Source of the DNA: Thermincola carboxydiphila
GTDB taxonomy: Bacteria > Bacillota > Thermincolia > Thermincolales > UBA2595
Assembly (NCBI GenBank): GCA_016841045.1
Contig: JAENZX010000001.1
Span: forward strand, 329,541-393,540
DNA length: 64,000 bases
Direction of reading: 5' to 3'
Shown piece after piece: positions 53,667 to 62,912 of the stretch. Made by a program: the position numbers and the translations under genes. The notes under the pieces were generated by a model that worked only from the letters and a program-made list of their open reading frames with translations, did not search any database and had not been told where the DNA came from. Within the stretch, counting starts at the first letter, position 1. Every line of letters begins with the position of its first letter.

Positions 53667-54833
53667 TTAAGCCCTGCCCACTTTAACCCGCAGGGTTTTT
53701 AACCTTTCGATAGCTGCTGCGAGAGTTTCATTTTTTTTGGCAAAATTCAAACGAATCATGTGATTAACATCTTCTTTAAAGAAGCTTGAGCCAGGTACTG
53801 CGGCGATTCCTACTTCCTTGGCCAGCCATTCACAGAATTCCAGATCACTGCCCTTTGTAAACTCTGAAATGTCAACCATTACGTAATACGCCCCCTGTGG
53901 GGTCATATATTTAAGACCGGCTTCTTCCAGGCCTTTTAGAAAAATATCTCTTTTCTCTGTATACAGCTCTCTGAGCTGGTTATAGTATTGATCAGGCAGA
54001 GTCAAACCAGCCAAAGCCGCTTTCTGTAAAGGCGCTGCCGCACCAACCGTTAGAAAATCATGGACCTTGCGGGCGTTGTCAATGATGTATGGTGAAGAAA
54101 TGACATACCCAAGTCTCCATCCGGTAATGGAATAGGTCTTGGATAAAGAACTGCAGCAAAGGGTTCGCTCCGCCATGCCCGGCAGTGAAGCAAAATAAAC
54201 ATGCCGGTAGGGTTCAAATACAATATGTTCGTATACTTCATCAGTAATAACAAAGGTATCGTATTCTTCAGACAACCCGGCAATAAACTTAAGCTCCTCC
54301 AAGGTAAATACTTTACCGGAAGGATTAGAGGGATTGCACAGGACCAGGGCCTTGGCACCCTGCCGGAAAGCACTTCTTAGCTCTTCTTCATCAAATTTAA
54401 ACTCCGGTGGATGTAGGGGGACATAAATAGGCTGTGCCCCGCAAAGTATGGTATCAGCACCGTAGTTCTCATAAAAAGGTGAAAATATAATTACTTTGTC
54501 GCCCGGGTTACATACTGTCATCATTGCCACCATCATGGCTTCAGTGCTTCCACATGTGACAACTATCTGGGTTTCCGGGTCAATCGGCATTCCCATAAAC
54601 TTTGACTGTTTACTGGCCAGGGCTTTCCGGAATTTCCTGGAACCCCAGGTAATTTCGTACTGATGAGGCCCTTCTCTGGCGACCTTTTCCAGCGCATTTA
54701 TCAATTCAGAAGGCGGGCCAAAGTCCGGAAACCCTTGTGCTAAGTTAATGGCGTCACATGACTGGGCAATCCGGGTCATCCGACGTATCATCGAATCTGT
54801 AAAACTTCCCAAACGCCTGCTTATTTGTGGCAT
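53667..54833 (-). CDS. PLP-dependent class I/II aminotransferase
   Basis: 388 residues. INLAQGFPDFGPP near the start, CNPSNPSGKVF, VITDEVYEHIVF with the PLP Asp, SLSKTYSITGWRLGY with the Schiff-base Lys, and the C-terminal Arg in MIRLNFAKK. Typical of aspartate/aromatic or methionine aminotransferases (MtnE/PatA-like). Precise substrate not readable; amino-acid importer genes lie just upstream but have a separate terminator. Confidence 0.93.
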   Translation of the reverse strand: MPQISRRLGSFTDSMIRRMTRIAQSCDAINLAQGFPDFGPPSELINALEKVAREGPHQYEITWGSRKFRKALASKQSKFMGMPIDPETQIVVTCGSTEAMMVAMMTVCNPGDKVIIFSPFYENYGADTILCGAQPIYVPLHPPEFKFDEEELRSAFRQGAKALVLCNPSNPSGKVFTLEELKFIAGLSEEYDTFVITDEVYEHIVFEPYRHVYFASLPGMAERTLCCSSLSKTYSITGWRLGYVISSPYIIDNARKVHDFLTVGAAAPLQKAALAGLTLPDQYYNQLRELYTEKRDIFLKGLEEAGLKYMTPQGAYYVMVDISEFTKGSDLEFCEWLAKEVGIAAVPGSSFFKEDVNHMIRLNFAKKNETLAAAIERLKTLRVKVGRA

Positions 54834-54927
54834 ACATTATCTCCTTATATTTATTTGATTTGTAGAATATTATAAGTCAAAATTTCATGATTTGTCTACA
54901 TTGACAGCTCAAGCGTTACCAAAATGG

Positions 54928-54973
54928 GATAAAAAAACAGCCATGTGGCTGCAAACCAACATGGCTGTTAAGT
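54928..54973 (-). terminator. Terminator of the amino-acid importer operon
   Basis: Minus strand AACAGCCATGT / ACATGGCTGTT stem around TGGTTTGCAGCC, then TTTTTTATCC. Confidence 0.92.
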
Positions 54974-54976
54974 TTT

Positions 54977-55723
54977 TTAAAATATTTTACTTAAAAAAGC
55001 CTGAGTACGCTCATTTTGTGGGTTATTAAATAATTCTTCAGGGGTTCCTTCTTCAATTATTTTTGTGTCATCCATAAAAACAACCCTGTCTGCTACCTCA
55101 CGGGCAAAACCCATCTCATGCGTGACTACTAACATTGTCATCCCTTCCCGAGCAAGTTCTTTCATTACTCCCAGAACCTCACCAACAAGTTCTGGATCCA
55201 GTGCTGATGTAGGTTCATCAAACAGCATTACCTGAGGCTGCATCGCCAGAGCCCTGGCTATAGCCACCCTTTGCTTCTGGCCTCCTGAAAGCATAGCCGG
55301 GTATTCATCCCGTTTATCCTGAAGGCCCACTTTTGCCAGAAGACTCTCCGCCAGTTGGACAGCCTCCCCTTTACTCATGCCTTTTACCTGGGTTGGCCCT
55401 TCAATTACGTTTTGCAGCACTGTCATATGCGGAAACAGGTTAAAGTGCTGAAAAACCATTCCCACATCCTGGCGCATTGTATTGATAGTCTTTTCTTTAC
55501 GTTCAACTAACCGCCCATCTATATATATTTCTCCCAATCTACTTTTCTCCAGAAAGTTAATACAACGCAGCAGGGTACTCTTACCAGAGCCGCTAGGCCC
55601 GATGATAACCACCACTTCCCCTTCCGCAACAGATAAATTAATATCCCTTAGAACTTCCAAAGAGCCAAAACTCATATTTAGCCCTTTTACCTCTACCATT
55701 TTACGTTCACTTCTCTTATTCAC
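54977..55723 (-). CDS. Polar amino-acid ABC transporter ATPase (GlnQ-like)
   Basis: 248 residues from GTG 55723 (GGGGTGAG upstream), overlapping no neighbour; an internal ATG at 55699 is the alternative. Walker [26 protein letters not shown], Walker [15 protein letters not shown], His in VVTHEMGFA. Drives the importer with the permease and binding protein upstream. Confidence 0.95.
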   Translation of the reverse strand: MNKRSERKMVEVKGLNMSFGSLEVLRDINLSVAEGEVVVIIGPSGSGKSTLLRCINFLEKSRLGEIYIDGRLVERKEKTINTMRQDVGMVFQHFNLFPHMTVLQNVIEGPTQVKGMSKGEAVQLAESLLAKVGLQDKRDEYPAMLSGGQKQRVAIARALAMQPQVMLFDEPTSALDPELVGEVLGVMKELAREGMTMLVVTHEMGFAREVADRVVFMDDTKIIEEGTPEELFNNPQNERTQAFLSKIF

Positions 55724-55730
55724 AGCATAC

Positions 55731-56393
55731 TCACCCCGCCCTGTCACTAATGGCGAGCCTCCGCTCCAACCTGTGAACGAAATAGCCCAGCACAGTAGTC
55801 ATAATAAGATAATAGATTCCGGCAATTATCAGGTACTCCATTGTGTTAAAGGTAGAAGAACCTAACTGCTGAGATTTTAGAAGAAGTTCTCTAACAGCTA
55901 TGGTACTGGCCAGGGAGGAATCTTTGGTGGCGATTATAAACTGATTGCCGAGAGGCGGTACAGCACGTTTTAAGGCCTGAGGCAAAATAATGCGCCGCAT
56001 GGCTTGAAACCTTGTCATTCCCAGTGATCTGGCGGCTTCCGTCTGACCAATATCTATAGATTTAATTGCACCCCTGAATATTTCGGCAATATATGCCCCA
56101 TTGTGGGTTCCAAAAGCTATTACAGCAGATGGGAATGGATCAAGTCTAATGATATTGGCCAAGCCATAATAAACAATAAATAACTGTAATAGAATGGGCG
56201 TACCCCTAATTACTGTTACATAAAAAGTAGAGGGATAGTAAAACAGTTTAAATTTGGAAATCCTGCCTAAAGCAGCTATTAAACCAACTATAATTCCAAA
56301 TACTAATGAAGCCCCTGTTATCTTTAAAGTTTCGATTGCTGCGGGTAAAAATATAGGAAATTTATCTACTACGATACTGAAATCATATGGCAC
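55731..56393 (-). CDS. Polar amino-acid ABC permease (HisM/GlnP-like)
   Basis: 220 residues from GTG 56393, which has AAGGGGGGA eight bases upstream; the longer frame to 56456 runs through the intergenic hairpin. About five membrane helices; EAA loop [23 protein letters not shown]. Usual length for this family. Confidence 0.92.
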   Translation of the reverse strand: MPYDFSIVVDKFPIFLPAAIETLKITGASLVFGIIVGLIAALGRISKFKLFYYPSTFYVTVIRGTPILLQLFIVYYGLANIIRLDPFPSAVIAFGTHNGAYIAEIFRGAIKSIDIGQTEAARSLGMTRFQAMRRIILPQALKRAVPPLGNQFIIATKDSSLASTIAVRELLLKSQQLGSSTFNTMEYLIIAGIYYLIMTTVLGYFVHRLERRLAISDRAG

Positions 56394-56435
56394 TTTTAAT
56401 CCCCCCTTGAAAAAAGCTGAACCATCGGCAAAACC

Positions 56436-56461
56436 GGTGCATGGCATCACTGCCATGCACC
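56436..56461 (-). terminator. Intercistronic hairpin between binding protein and permease
   Basis: Perfect 11-bp stem GGTGCATGGCA / TGCCATGCACC with a four-base loop, followed on the minus strand only by GGTTTTGCC. More likely an mRNA-stabilising or partial terminator that keeps the binding protein in excess. Confidence 0.7.
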
Positions 56462-56471
56462 TTTGGTCAAT

Positions 56472-57344
56472 TTACTTTAAGTCCTGGGGACCGCTAATTT
56501 CAGAATCATTCCTGACAATCAACTGGGCTCCGGAGTAATAATAAGGATCTGTAAAATCCACAACCTTCAGTCTATCGTCAGTAACAGCCATGCTGCCAAA
56601 AATACCATCATACCGGCCGCTTCTTAAACCTTCAAGAATCCCGCTCCAATCAGTTGTAACAGGTTCATATTTTACTCCCAGCCTTTTGGCCACCTCTGTT
56701 CCGATTTCTACATCAAATCCGGTCAGTTCGTCATTGTCAGTAAAGTAATTAAACGGAGGATAGCCGCCGCTCATAGCAAAACTGATTTTGCCGGCTTTTT
56801 TTACTCTTTCAAGACTGCCATCACTAGCTGGTTTATCTTGGGGGAAAGTCTTCTGATAATCTATTCCTTCAAGAATATCGCGTCCAAAATACTTTTTGCT
56901 GATTTTGGCATAGGTACCGTCTTTAATTATATCAGAAAGGGCTTTATCAATGGCCTGTCTTAATGAATCATCTTCCTGTCTGACAGCAACAGCAATAGTC
57001 TCTTTATAAATGAGATCTCCGGCAAGCTTCAGGTTTTTAAATCCCCCTTCTTTAATACCGATGAGCCCTACCAACCTATCGGTCATAACTCCGTCAAGTC
57101 TGCCGGTAGAGAGTTCCTGAAGGGTTAGGTTGTCATCCTTATATGTCTTTACCTCTTTTACCTTTGAATACTTGTTGGCCTCTTCTTCAAATGTCGTTCC
57201 AAGAGTTACGCCAATTACATATTTCTTGTCCGAGTCTGTGTTTTTACCAGTGTCTGCGGTGTTACTTCCGCAGCCAATAAGTAAGACCCCTGTCATTAGC
57301 AATACCAAAGCAAATGATACGTATTTTAAAGTTTTCTTTAACAT
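56472..57344 (-). CDS. Amino-acid-binding lipoprotein with circularly permuted domains
   Basis: 290 residues from ATG 57344 (AAAAGGAGG nine bases upstream). Lipobox LLIGC. After the linker the sequence begins with what is normally the second half of a type-II binding protein (VIGVTLGTTFEEEANKYS to KISKKYFGRDI), then a linker (EGIDYQKTFPQDKPASDGS), then the normal first half (GKISFAMSGGYPPFNYF to GAQLIVRNDSEISGPQDLK) and stop. The usual order is the reverse, joined exactly at QDLK-(G)-VIGV. So the gene is a circular permutant, probably from a tandem duplication that lost its outer halves. Both halves are intact in length. Confidence 0.9.
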   Translation of the reverse strand: MLKKTLKYVSFALVLLMTGVLLIGCGSNTADTGKNTDSDKKYVIGVTLGTTFEEEANKYSKVKEVKTYKDDNLTLQELSTGRLDGVMTDRLVGLIGIKEGGFKNLKLAGDLIYKETIAVAVRQEDDSLRQAIDKALSDIIKDGTYAKISKKYFGRDILEGIDYQKTFPQDKPASDGSLERVKKAGKISFAMSGGYPPFNYFTDNDELTGFDVEIGTEVAKRLGVKYEPVTTDWSGILEGLRSGRYDGIFGSMAVTDDRLKVVDFTDPYYYSGAQLIVRNDSEISGPQDLK

Positions 57345-57435
57345 CCTTTTCATCCTCCTTTTAATTCTTAACAGCAAAAAACCGGCTATTTTTTAAAACC
57401 ACCCCCAACTTCGGTTTAGGCGCCCAAAAATTCTC

Positions 57436-57493
57436 AATAAAAAAGGGCACTCTAACTCTCTTCTAATTTCTTAGAAGAGAGTTAGAGTGCCCA
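57436..57493 (-). terminator. Leader terminator of the importer operon
   Basis: Minus strand 20-bp perfect stem beginning GGGCACTCTAACTCTCTTCT, loop around AAGAAATT, mirrored arm ending GAGTGCCC, then TTTTTTATT. It lies about 100 bases ahead of the binding-protein gene, so it attenuates the operon. Confidence 0.9.
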
Positions 57494-57640
57494 GGCTTCG
57501 CTTTTACACTCACCCCAGACCATTCTTATGATCCATCCTCAGCCCTGCCCACCAGAACTAAGAAAAGCCCCAGCTCTCTTATACGATAATAGGTTTTTCA
57601 ACTCCGGGTTCGGTGGACTGGTAACGGGTTTATTATAAAC
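57444..57640 (-). promoter_or_regulatory. Structured leader of the amino-acid importer (unassigned cis-RNA)
   Basis: A TATAAT at about 57630-57636 (minus) would start a leader of about 170 bases before a strong terminator. Leader segment AAGAGAG (57571-57580 area) can pair with CTCTCTT in the terminator's left arm, giving an antiterminator. No T-box (no GGGTGGNACCGCG), SAM, lysine or glycine riboswitch signature seen. Could be an undescribed amino-acid-sensing RNA. Confidence 0.5.
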
Positions 57641-58171
57641 TGCAACTGATAATTTATTTAAATGCTTACGCATATCCGCTCAAGAGTCAAGCATATATCC
57701 GCTCACATTTACACCTACTGCCCGGGTCTACTTCACCATCTCCTTAAGAAGGTATGGAATTTAAGCGCCTATTTACTCACAATATTATTTTACCAGGAAA
57801 TTGGCAAAAGAGCAAAATTTCTGAGACGGGAGATTTACTACTATAGAAGGCTAATACCCAATATGCCCAGGTTATCCATAGAATTATATAATTTATTCCT
57901 TATTCCTCCAAATTGAGACAGACACCTCAGTTATTTCAATTGTTCCATCTTACTGTTTCCTTCATTCAATATCTCCCATCCTTTTCATCGTTCTTAATTG
58001 ACTTTTTTATTTAAACACATTTAACTATAAATGTTTAGGTTTTGTAGTGTTAATATAATATAATTATAATCAGTTATAATTGGTTAGGTCAACAGATGCT
58101 GTATTATTTCACATGATACTTAAAATATGATATACTTTCAAAGAAGACCCTAAAAGAAAGGATAAACAGCA

Positions 58172-59767
58172 ATGGATAACTACAACAACCTGGCAGAGAA
58201 AGTCGTTAAAAGGCGCACCTTCGCCATAATATCACATCCTGATGCAGGTAAAACAACACTCACTGAAAAACTGCTCCTTTTTGGAGGTGCTATTCGCCTT
58301 GCGGGAACGGTCAAAGGAAGAAAATCAAAAAAACATGCAACATCTGACTGGATGGAAATCGAGCAACAGCGTGGAATTTCGGTTACTTCCAGCGTTATGC
58401 AGTTTTCCTATAAAGACTATAAAGTCAATATTCTGGATACTCCGGGGCACCAAGACTTTAGTGAAGATACCTATCGTACCCTTACCGCTGCAGACAGTGC
58501 AGTCATGTTGATAGATGCAGCCAAAGGTGTTGAAGCCCAGACAATAAAGTTATTTGAAGTATGCCGAATGAAATCAATACCGATTTTCACTTTTATCAAT
58601 AAGATGGATAGGCATGGTAAAGACCCCTTGGAATTATTAGAAGAGATTGAGAGAGTATTAGGGATACGGTCCTGCCCGATGAACTGGCCTATTGGCATGG
58701 GCCGAGACTTCCGCGGTATATACGACCGGGAGAAAAACAGGTTAGAACTTTTCAACACACAGGAGAAAAGAGAATTCGTTCCTTGTGAAGAAGGAATTGA
58801 AGACCCCGCAGTTAAAACAGTACTGGATGAAGCACTGCACCAAAAACTATGCGAAGATATTTCTCTTTTGGACATTGCAGGAGACCCTTTTGATTTAGAA
58901 CAGATTCGCACAGGGAAACTGACACCGGTGTTTTTCGGTAGTGCCATATCCAACTTTGGAGTTCAAACCTTTTTGGATGATTTCCTCATCCTGGCGCCAC
59001 CCCCAAATGCAAGAAGGAGCAGCATTGGTCCGGTAGACCCGGTAAAAATTCCCTTTTCAGGCTTTGTATTTAAAATCCAGGCAAATATGAACCCCGCGCA
59101 TCGGGATCGCATTGCCTTTCTTAGAATTTGTTCAGGTAAATTTGAGCGCGGTTTGATGGTGAACCACGTAAGACTTGGCAAAAAAATAAGGCTGTCACAG
59201 CCACAACAGTTTCTCGCCCAGGGACGGGACATCATTGAAGAAGCTTATCCCGGAGACATAATCGGTTTGTTCGATCCTGGAATTTTCCTTATCGGGGATA
59301 CCCTTTGCGAAGAAGGTTTGTTTCAGTACGAAAGGCTCCCCCAGTTTTCACCCGAGTTTTTTGCCAGGGTAACTGCACGCGATGCTATGAAACATAAACA
59401 GTTTCAGAAGGGAATACATCAATTGGCAGAAGAAGGAGCCATCCAGATATTTCGGACAACTGACAGAACAGAGGATCTTATTATAGGTGTTATCGGACAG
59501 TTGCAATTTGAGGTATTTGAATATCGACTGAAGGCAGAATATGGAGTTGACATTGTACTTTATCATCTTCCTTACAGCATTGCCAGGTGGATAAAAAGTG
59601 AAAACCCAGTAGAGGTTCGTGACCTGCATAGCAGCTCAAGTTACTGTGTAAAGGATCAAAATGGCCGTATTGTGGTGCTTTTTGGAAATGACTTTAACCT
59701 CCGCTGGGCAGAAGATAAAAATCCTACTATCAGCTTCTGCCACTCATATGAATTCTCTGACGATTAA
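58172..59767 (+). CDS. prfC: Peptide chain release factor 3
   Basis: 531 residues, translational GTPase: G1 HPDAGKTTLTEK, G2 RGISVTSS, G3 DTPGHQDF, G4 NKMDR, then RF3-specific domains (TPVFFGSAISNFGV, RTTDRTEDLIIGVIGQLQFEVF). It releases RF1/RF2 after termination. ATG with AAAGGAT upstream. Full length. Confidence 0.97.
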   Translation: MDNYNNLAEKVVKRRTFAIISHPDAGKTTLTEKLLLFGGAIRLAGTVKGRKSKKHATSDWMEIEQQRGISVTSSVMQFSYKDYKVNILDTPGHQDFSEDTYRTLTAADSAVMLIDAAKGVEAQTIKLFEVCRMKSIPIFTFINKMDRHGKDPLELLEEIERVLGIRSCPMNWPIGMGRDFRGIYDREKNRLELFNTQEKREFVPCEEGIEDPAVKTVLDEALHQKLCEDISLLDIAGDPFDLEQIRTGKLTPVFFGSAISNFGVQTFLDDFLILAPPPNARRSSIGPVDPVKIPFSGFVFKIQANMNPAHRDRIAFLRICSGKFERGLMVNHVRLGKKIRLSQPQQFLAQGRDIIEEAYPGDIIGLFDPGIFLIGDTLCEEGLFQYERLPQFSPEFFARVTARDAMKHKQFQKGIHQLAEEGAIQIFRTTDRTEDLIIGVIGQLQFEVFEYRLKAEYGVDIVLYHLPYSIARWIKSENPVEVRDLHSSSSYCVKDQNGRIVVLFGNDFNLRWAEDKNPTISFCHSYEFSDD

Positions 59768-59796
59768 CTGACTATATGTTAGTCAGTTTTTTTGCA
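59763..59796 (+). terminator. prfC terminator
   Basis: CTGACTA / TTAGTCAG stem with a short TATG loop, then TTTTTTTG, directly after the stop. It overlaps the 3' end of the convergent small gene. Confidence 0.92.
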
Positions 59797-59999
59797 TCGT
59801 ATTTCAATTGAGATAATTCCTTATTAAGATCTTCTATTTCCCTATTCTTTTCCATTAGTTCCCTGACAAGTAATTCTATTTCTACACGATAAGTCCGAGC
59901 CAGCCGCATGTCCACTTCACTGTTTAACTTACTTTGCCAGAAATCTTTAATCTCTTTTGTTATTAACTCAGCAAATTTATTTACATCTATATTTTTCAA
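59772..59999 (-). CDS. Small coiled-coil protein
   Basis: 75 residues, almost all helical with heptads at the end (IELLVRELMEKNREIEDLNKELSQLK). Last gene of the RNase J operon, seven bases after the methyltransferase; GAAGGGG precedes the ATG. Not recognised. May be a partner or oligomerisation module. Confidence 0.75.
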   Translation of the reverse strand: MKNIDVNKFAELITKEIKDFWQSKLNSEVDMRLARTYRVEIELLVRELMEKNREIEDLNKELSQLKYDAKKLTNI

Positions 60000-60005
60000 C
60001 CCCTT

Positions 60006-60629
60006 CTATAGCAAATGACAAACTGCCACCATCAAGTAATACTTTTTACCGGGAAAAGGCTCTTCAATACATTCATCTATCTGGTGATAAATTCGCACCT
60101 GTCTGAAGGGAGAAAGAAGGTATCTAAATTCTGGCTCAGTATATTGATGTACATGATAAGGATTGCTGCACTTAATACCTCGTCCCCGTCCAAACGGTGT
60201 TGAAATAACTGCAACACCCCCGGGTTTAAGCATCGTTATAATGTTTTTTATAAAATTATAGTCTTCTTCTAAATGCTCTATGGTTTCAAAGCTTACAATG
60301 CAATCGAACAATCCTAATTCCTGGTAAAGTTTTGGATTACAGGCATCTTCAACCACAAACCTGGCCTTGGGATGACGATAATGATCGCTGGCATATTCAA
60401 TACTGTCCTTATCAATATCCACTCCCACATATTCTTTTACAACTGAATCCTTGTCCCCTTCCAACAGAATAGGAACCGCATAGCCCACCCCACAAGCAAG
60501 ATCAAGGACCCTTCCTTTAACAAAATCTTTGGCAAACCTGTATCTTGCAATATGCTCCTTCAATAATCCACTTTTAGGGTTCATCAACTTTGGGATCACC
60601 CGTTCATCTGTCAACATCAGGTTTTTCAT
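60006..60629 (-). CDS. Class I SAM-dependent methyltransferase
   Basis: 207 residues. Motif I VLDLACGVGYAVPILL, acidic GVDIDKDSI, motif II-type FDCIVSFETIEHL and LKPGGVAVISTPFG. UbiE/Coq-type fold; substrate unknown. ATG overlaps the stop of the 59-residue ORF upstream (ATGA). Confidence 0.9.
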   Translation of the reverse strand: MKNLMLTDERVIPKLMNPKSGLLKEHIARYRFAKDFVKGRVLDLACGVGYAVPILLEGDKDSVVKEYVGVDIDKDSIEYASDHYRHPKARFVVEDACNPKLYQELGLFDCIVSFETIEHLEEDYNFIKNIITMLKPGGVAVISTPFGRGRGIKCSNPYHVHQYTEPEFRYLLSPFRQVRIYHQIDECIEEPFPGKKYYLMVAVCHLL

Positions 60630-60805
60630 CGTTTCCGACCTCCCTTGGTTTTGTAGACGGATACGAAGTCGTTATAAGTTTCGATACTTGGCTTCTCCCC
60701 ATGCCTGATTGCCGGTTTAGTTATATAGCTTTGACTGCTATCCAGATAATCCAGGTCAGTAAAGGCCTGCCTGATATCTTCGATATCAGGATGATTACAG
60801 CTCAT
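60626..60805 (-). CDS. Small protein of 59 residues, translationally coupled
   Basis: ATG 60805 lies 9 bases after the RNase J stop, with GGAGGTC formed by the end of that gene; it ends in TGA overlapping the methyltransferase ATG. Starts MSCNHPDIEDIRQAFTDLDY and ends VYKTKGGRKR. Occupies all of the gap, and coupling at both ends argues that it is real. No family recognised. Confidence 0.75.
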   Translation of the reverse strand: MSCNHPDIEDIRQAFTDLDYLDSSQSYITKPAIRHGEKPSIETYNDFVSVYKTKGGRKR

Positions 60806-60813
60806 TTTGTATA

Positions 60814-62475
60814 TTAGACCTCCATAATTACTGGTATAACTACCGGCTTACGTCTGGTTTCTGAGTACATAACGTTATCCATAGCCCGGCGAATACGGTT
60901 CTTGATTGTATTCCAATCCCTAATATGCTCTTTTTCACACCGCCGCACAACTAACTCCATTTGATGTTTCATTTTGGTCATGAGTTCCTCTGACTCCCTA
61001 ATATAAATAAAACCTCTTGATACAACGTCAGGTCCGGCTACAACCGCTCCACTTGCCTTGTCGATAGTCAGAACAACAATTACTATTCCGTCTTCCGACA
61101 AATGCTTTCTATCACGTAATACGATATTGCCTACATCGCCAACACCAAGGCCGTCAATTAACACACTACCGGACTGTACTCTCCCCTGCCTGCTCGCCTT
61201 TTTTCGGTGAAAAACCATTCTCTCCCCGATGGAACTAATCAGGACATTAGCTTCAGGAATCCCCAACTCAGAAGCGGTTTTTCTGAATTTAACCAGGTGC
61301 CGGTATTCCCCATGAAAAGGTATAGCATATTTGGGTTTAACCATGTTTATAAGGGTTTTGATTTCCTCCTGAGCAGCATGTCCAGATACATGGACTGAAG
61401 CAACATCACTGTATATAACCCGTGCCCCGCCTTTAAAGAGGTTATTTATTGTCCGGTAGACATGTTTACTGTTGCCCGGAATAGGTGTTGCCGAAATTAT
61501 TATTGTGTCCCCCGGTTCCAGGGAAATCTGTCTGTGACTGCTGTTAGATATCCTGGTAAGAGCAGCCATAGGTTCCCCCTGACTCCCGGTGGTTATGATT
61601 ACAATCTGATGCGGAGCGTAACGGCTTATTTCATCCAGCTCAATCAGTGTTGATTCGGGACATGACAAATATCCCAGTTCCCTTGCCGCTTCCACAACAT
61701 TAATCATGCTCCTGCCAACAACCGCAATCCTGCGATCATGTTCTAAGGCGGCATTTACCACCTGCTGAATCCTGTGAACATTTGAGGCAAAGGTGGCAAC
61801 AATTATTCTGCCCTTGGCCATCTCGAATTCTCTGTTAAATGATTCTCCCACGACTTTCTCGGATGGAGTGTAGCCTTCCTTTTCCACACCTGTACTATCA
61901 CATATGAGTGCAAGAACACCCCGTCGGCTGTAGTCAATCAACTTGTATAATTCCGTTACTCTGTTATCAATTGGTGTCTGATCCAATTTAAAGTCCCCGG
62001 AATGCACCACCACCCCCTCAGGGGTATCAATAGCCAACCCTACTCCATCAGGAATGCTATGGTTTATTCTAAAAAATTCAATTTTAAAAACCCCTGCGTT
62101 TACAATTTCATCAGTACTAATTTCTATTAAATTCGCATTGAATCCTGATTCAGTAATTTTCTTTTTTATTAATCCAATAGTAAGCCTGGTACCGTATACA
62201 GGTACATCAAAATCTTTAAGAATATAGGGTAAAGCTCCTATATGGTCTTCATGCCCGTGAGTAATAAAAAAGCCCCTTATCTTTTGTTTGTTTTCTATCA
62301 GGTAACTTGTATCGGGAATAACCAGGTCGATTCCCAATAAATCTTCACCCGGAAAAGCAACGCCCGCATCTACAACTATTATGTCGTCACCGTATTCGAA
62401 AACCATCATATTCTTGCCGATTTCGCCAATTCCACCGAGAGGTATAATGCTTAAACCCTTGCTTGACTTACTCAA
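60814..62475 (-). CDS. rnj: Ribonuclease J
   Basis: 553 residues, metallo-beta-lactamase/beta-CASP nuclease: FFITHGHEDHIGALP (Zn ligands, near residue 75), HSIPDGVG, GDFKLDQTP, beta-CASP HVSGHAAQEE and KPKYAIPFHGEYRHL, and the C-terminal DGLGVGDVG domain. Endo/5'-exonuclease of mRNA turnover in Firmicutes. Full length. Confidence 0.97.
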   Translation of the reverse strand: MSKSSKGLSIIPLGGIGEIGKNMMVFEYGDDIIVVDAGVAFPGEDLLGIDLVIPDTSYLIENKQKIRGFFITHGHEDHIGALPYILKDFDVPVYGTRLTIGLIKKKITESGFNANLIEISTDEIVNAGVFKIEFFRINHSIPDGVGLAIDTPEGVVVHSGDFKLDQTPIDNRVTELYKLIDYSRRGVLALICDSTGVEKEGYTPSEKVVGESFNREFEMAKGRIIVATFASNVHRIQQVVNAALEHDRRIAVVGRSMINVVEAARELGYLSCPESTLIELDEISRYAPHQIVIITTGSQGEPMAALTRISNSSHRQISLEPGDTIIISATPIPGNSKHVYRTINNLFKGGARVIYSDVASVHVSGHAAQEEIKTLINMVKPKYAIPFHGEYRHLVKFRKTASELGIPEANVLISSIGERMVFHRKKASRQGRVQSGSVLIDGLGVGDVGNIVLRDRKHLSEDGIVIVVLTIDKASGAVVAGPDVVSRGFIYIRESEELMTKMKHQMELVVRRCEKEHIRDWNTIKNRIRRAMDNVMYSETRRKPVVIPVIMEV

Positions 62476-62513
62476 TATAAATTCACTCCTGTAAGATTCA
62501 CTAATGTGCGTCC

Positions 62514-62744
62514 TTAAATTTTTTCACCACGTTTTAGTTTCTCAATAAATTCGTCCAGGTCATCCCTTTTCACACGCCAGTGCCTTCCTATCTTGAAGGC
62601 AGGTATAGTGCCCTCCTGGACCAATTTATAGGTGGTCATTTCACTAATTTGAAAATACTCTGCAACTTGGCTAACTGTCATGATTTCAGGGTAGTCTTCT
62701 TTCTTTCTGTAAACTTTTTGATCTTGCTTACCGGACATTTTCAT
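62514..62744 (-). CDS. Excisionase/BldC-like winged-helix DNA-binding protein
   Basis: 76 residues. MTVSQVAEYFQISEMTTYKLV and IPAFKIGRHWRVKRDDLDEFI are the MerR/excisionase (helix_turn_helix_17) signature, commonly annotated as excisionase without any phage present. BldC-type proteins bind AT-rich direct repeats; two copies of CTAAATAAATTATA lie upstream. Ends 38 bases before RNase J. Confidence 0.9.
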   Translation of the reverse strand: MKMSGKQDQKVYRKKEDYPEIMTVSQVAEYFQISEMTTYKLVQEGTIPAFKIGRHWRVKRDDLDEFIEKLKRGEKI

Positions 62745-62754
62745 CCCACTCTCT

Positions 62755-62818
62755 CTAAATAAATTATAATGTTTTATATTTATTTATATTCATTTATCTT
62801 TTACCTAAATAAATTATA
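62755..62818. repeat. AT-rich direct repeat upstream of the BldC-like gene
   Basis: CTAAATAAATTATA occurs at 62755-62768 and 62805-62818, 50 bases apart, about five helical turns. Possible operator for the DNA-binding protein. Confidence 0.5.
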
Positions 62819-62912
62819 CTAGAATTTTAATTCTAACACAAATATTATTAACTCTTTAATAAAAACAAGTTAAAAGGGGAAGCAATTGCTTGCTCCCCTA
62901 ACCTCAGTCACA

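Larger units (their letters stand above)
57345..58171. other. Divergent intergenic region with structured leader
   Basis: The SBP-side 300 bases form a structured minus-strand leader (next entries). The prfC side (57700-58171) is AT-rich. It has a direct repeat GCATATCCGCTCA / GCATATATCCGCTCA at 57670-57704, and a TATAAT-rich stretch near 58055-58070. A frame at 57662-57916 lacks a ribosome site and is not called. Confidence 0.5.

Noticed and set aside
57600-57640. tRNA-like or T-box segment (CCGGGTTCGGTGG)
   Set aside because: No cloverleaf can be built, and the T-box antiterminator sequence is missing.
57662-57916. Plus-strand 84-codon frame upstream of prfC
   Set aside because: No ribosome site, odd composition, and it overlaps the likely leader and promoter of the divergent operon.
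62514-62744. Prophage or integrative element because of the excisionase-like protein
   Set aside because: No integrase, att repeats or phage genes nearby; such proteins are common as BldC-like regulators.
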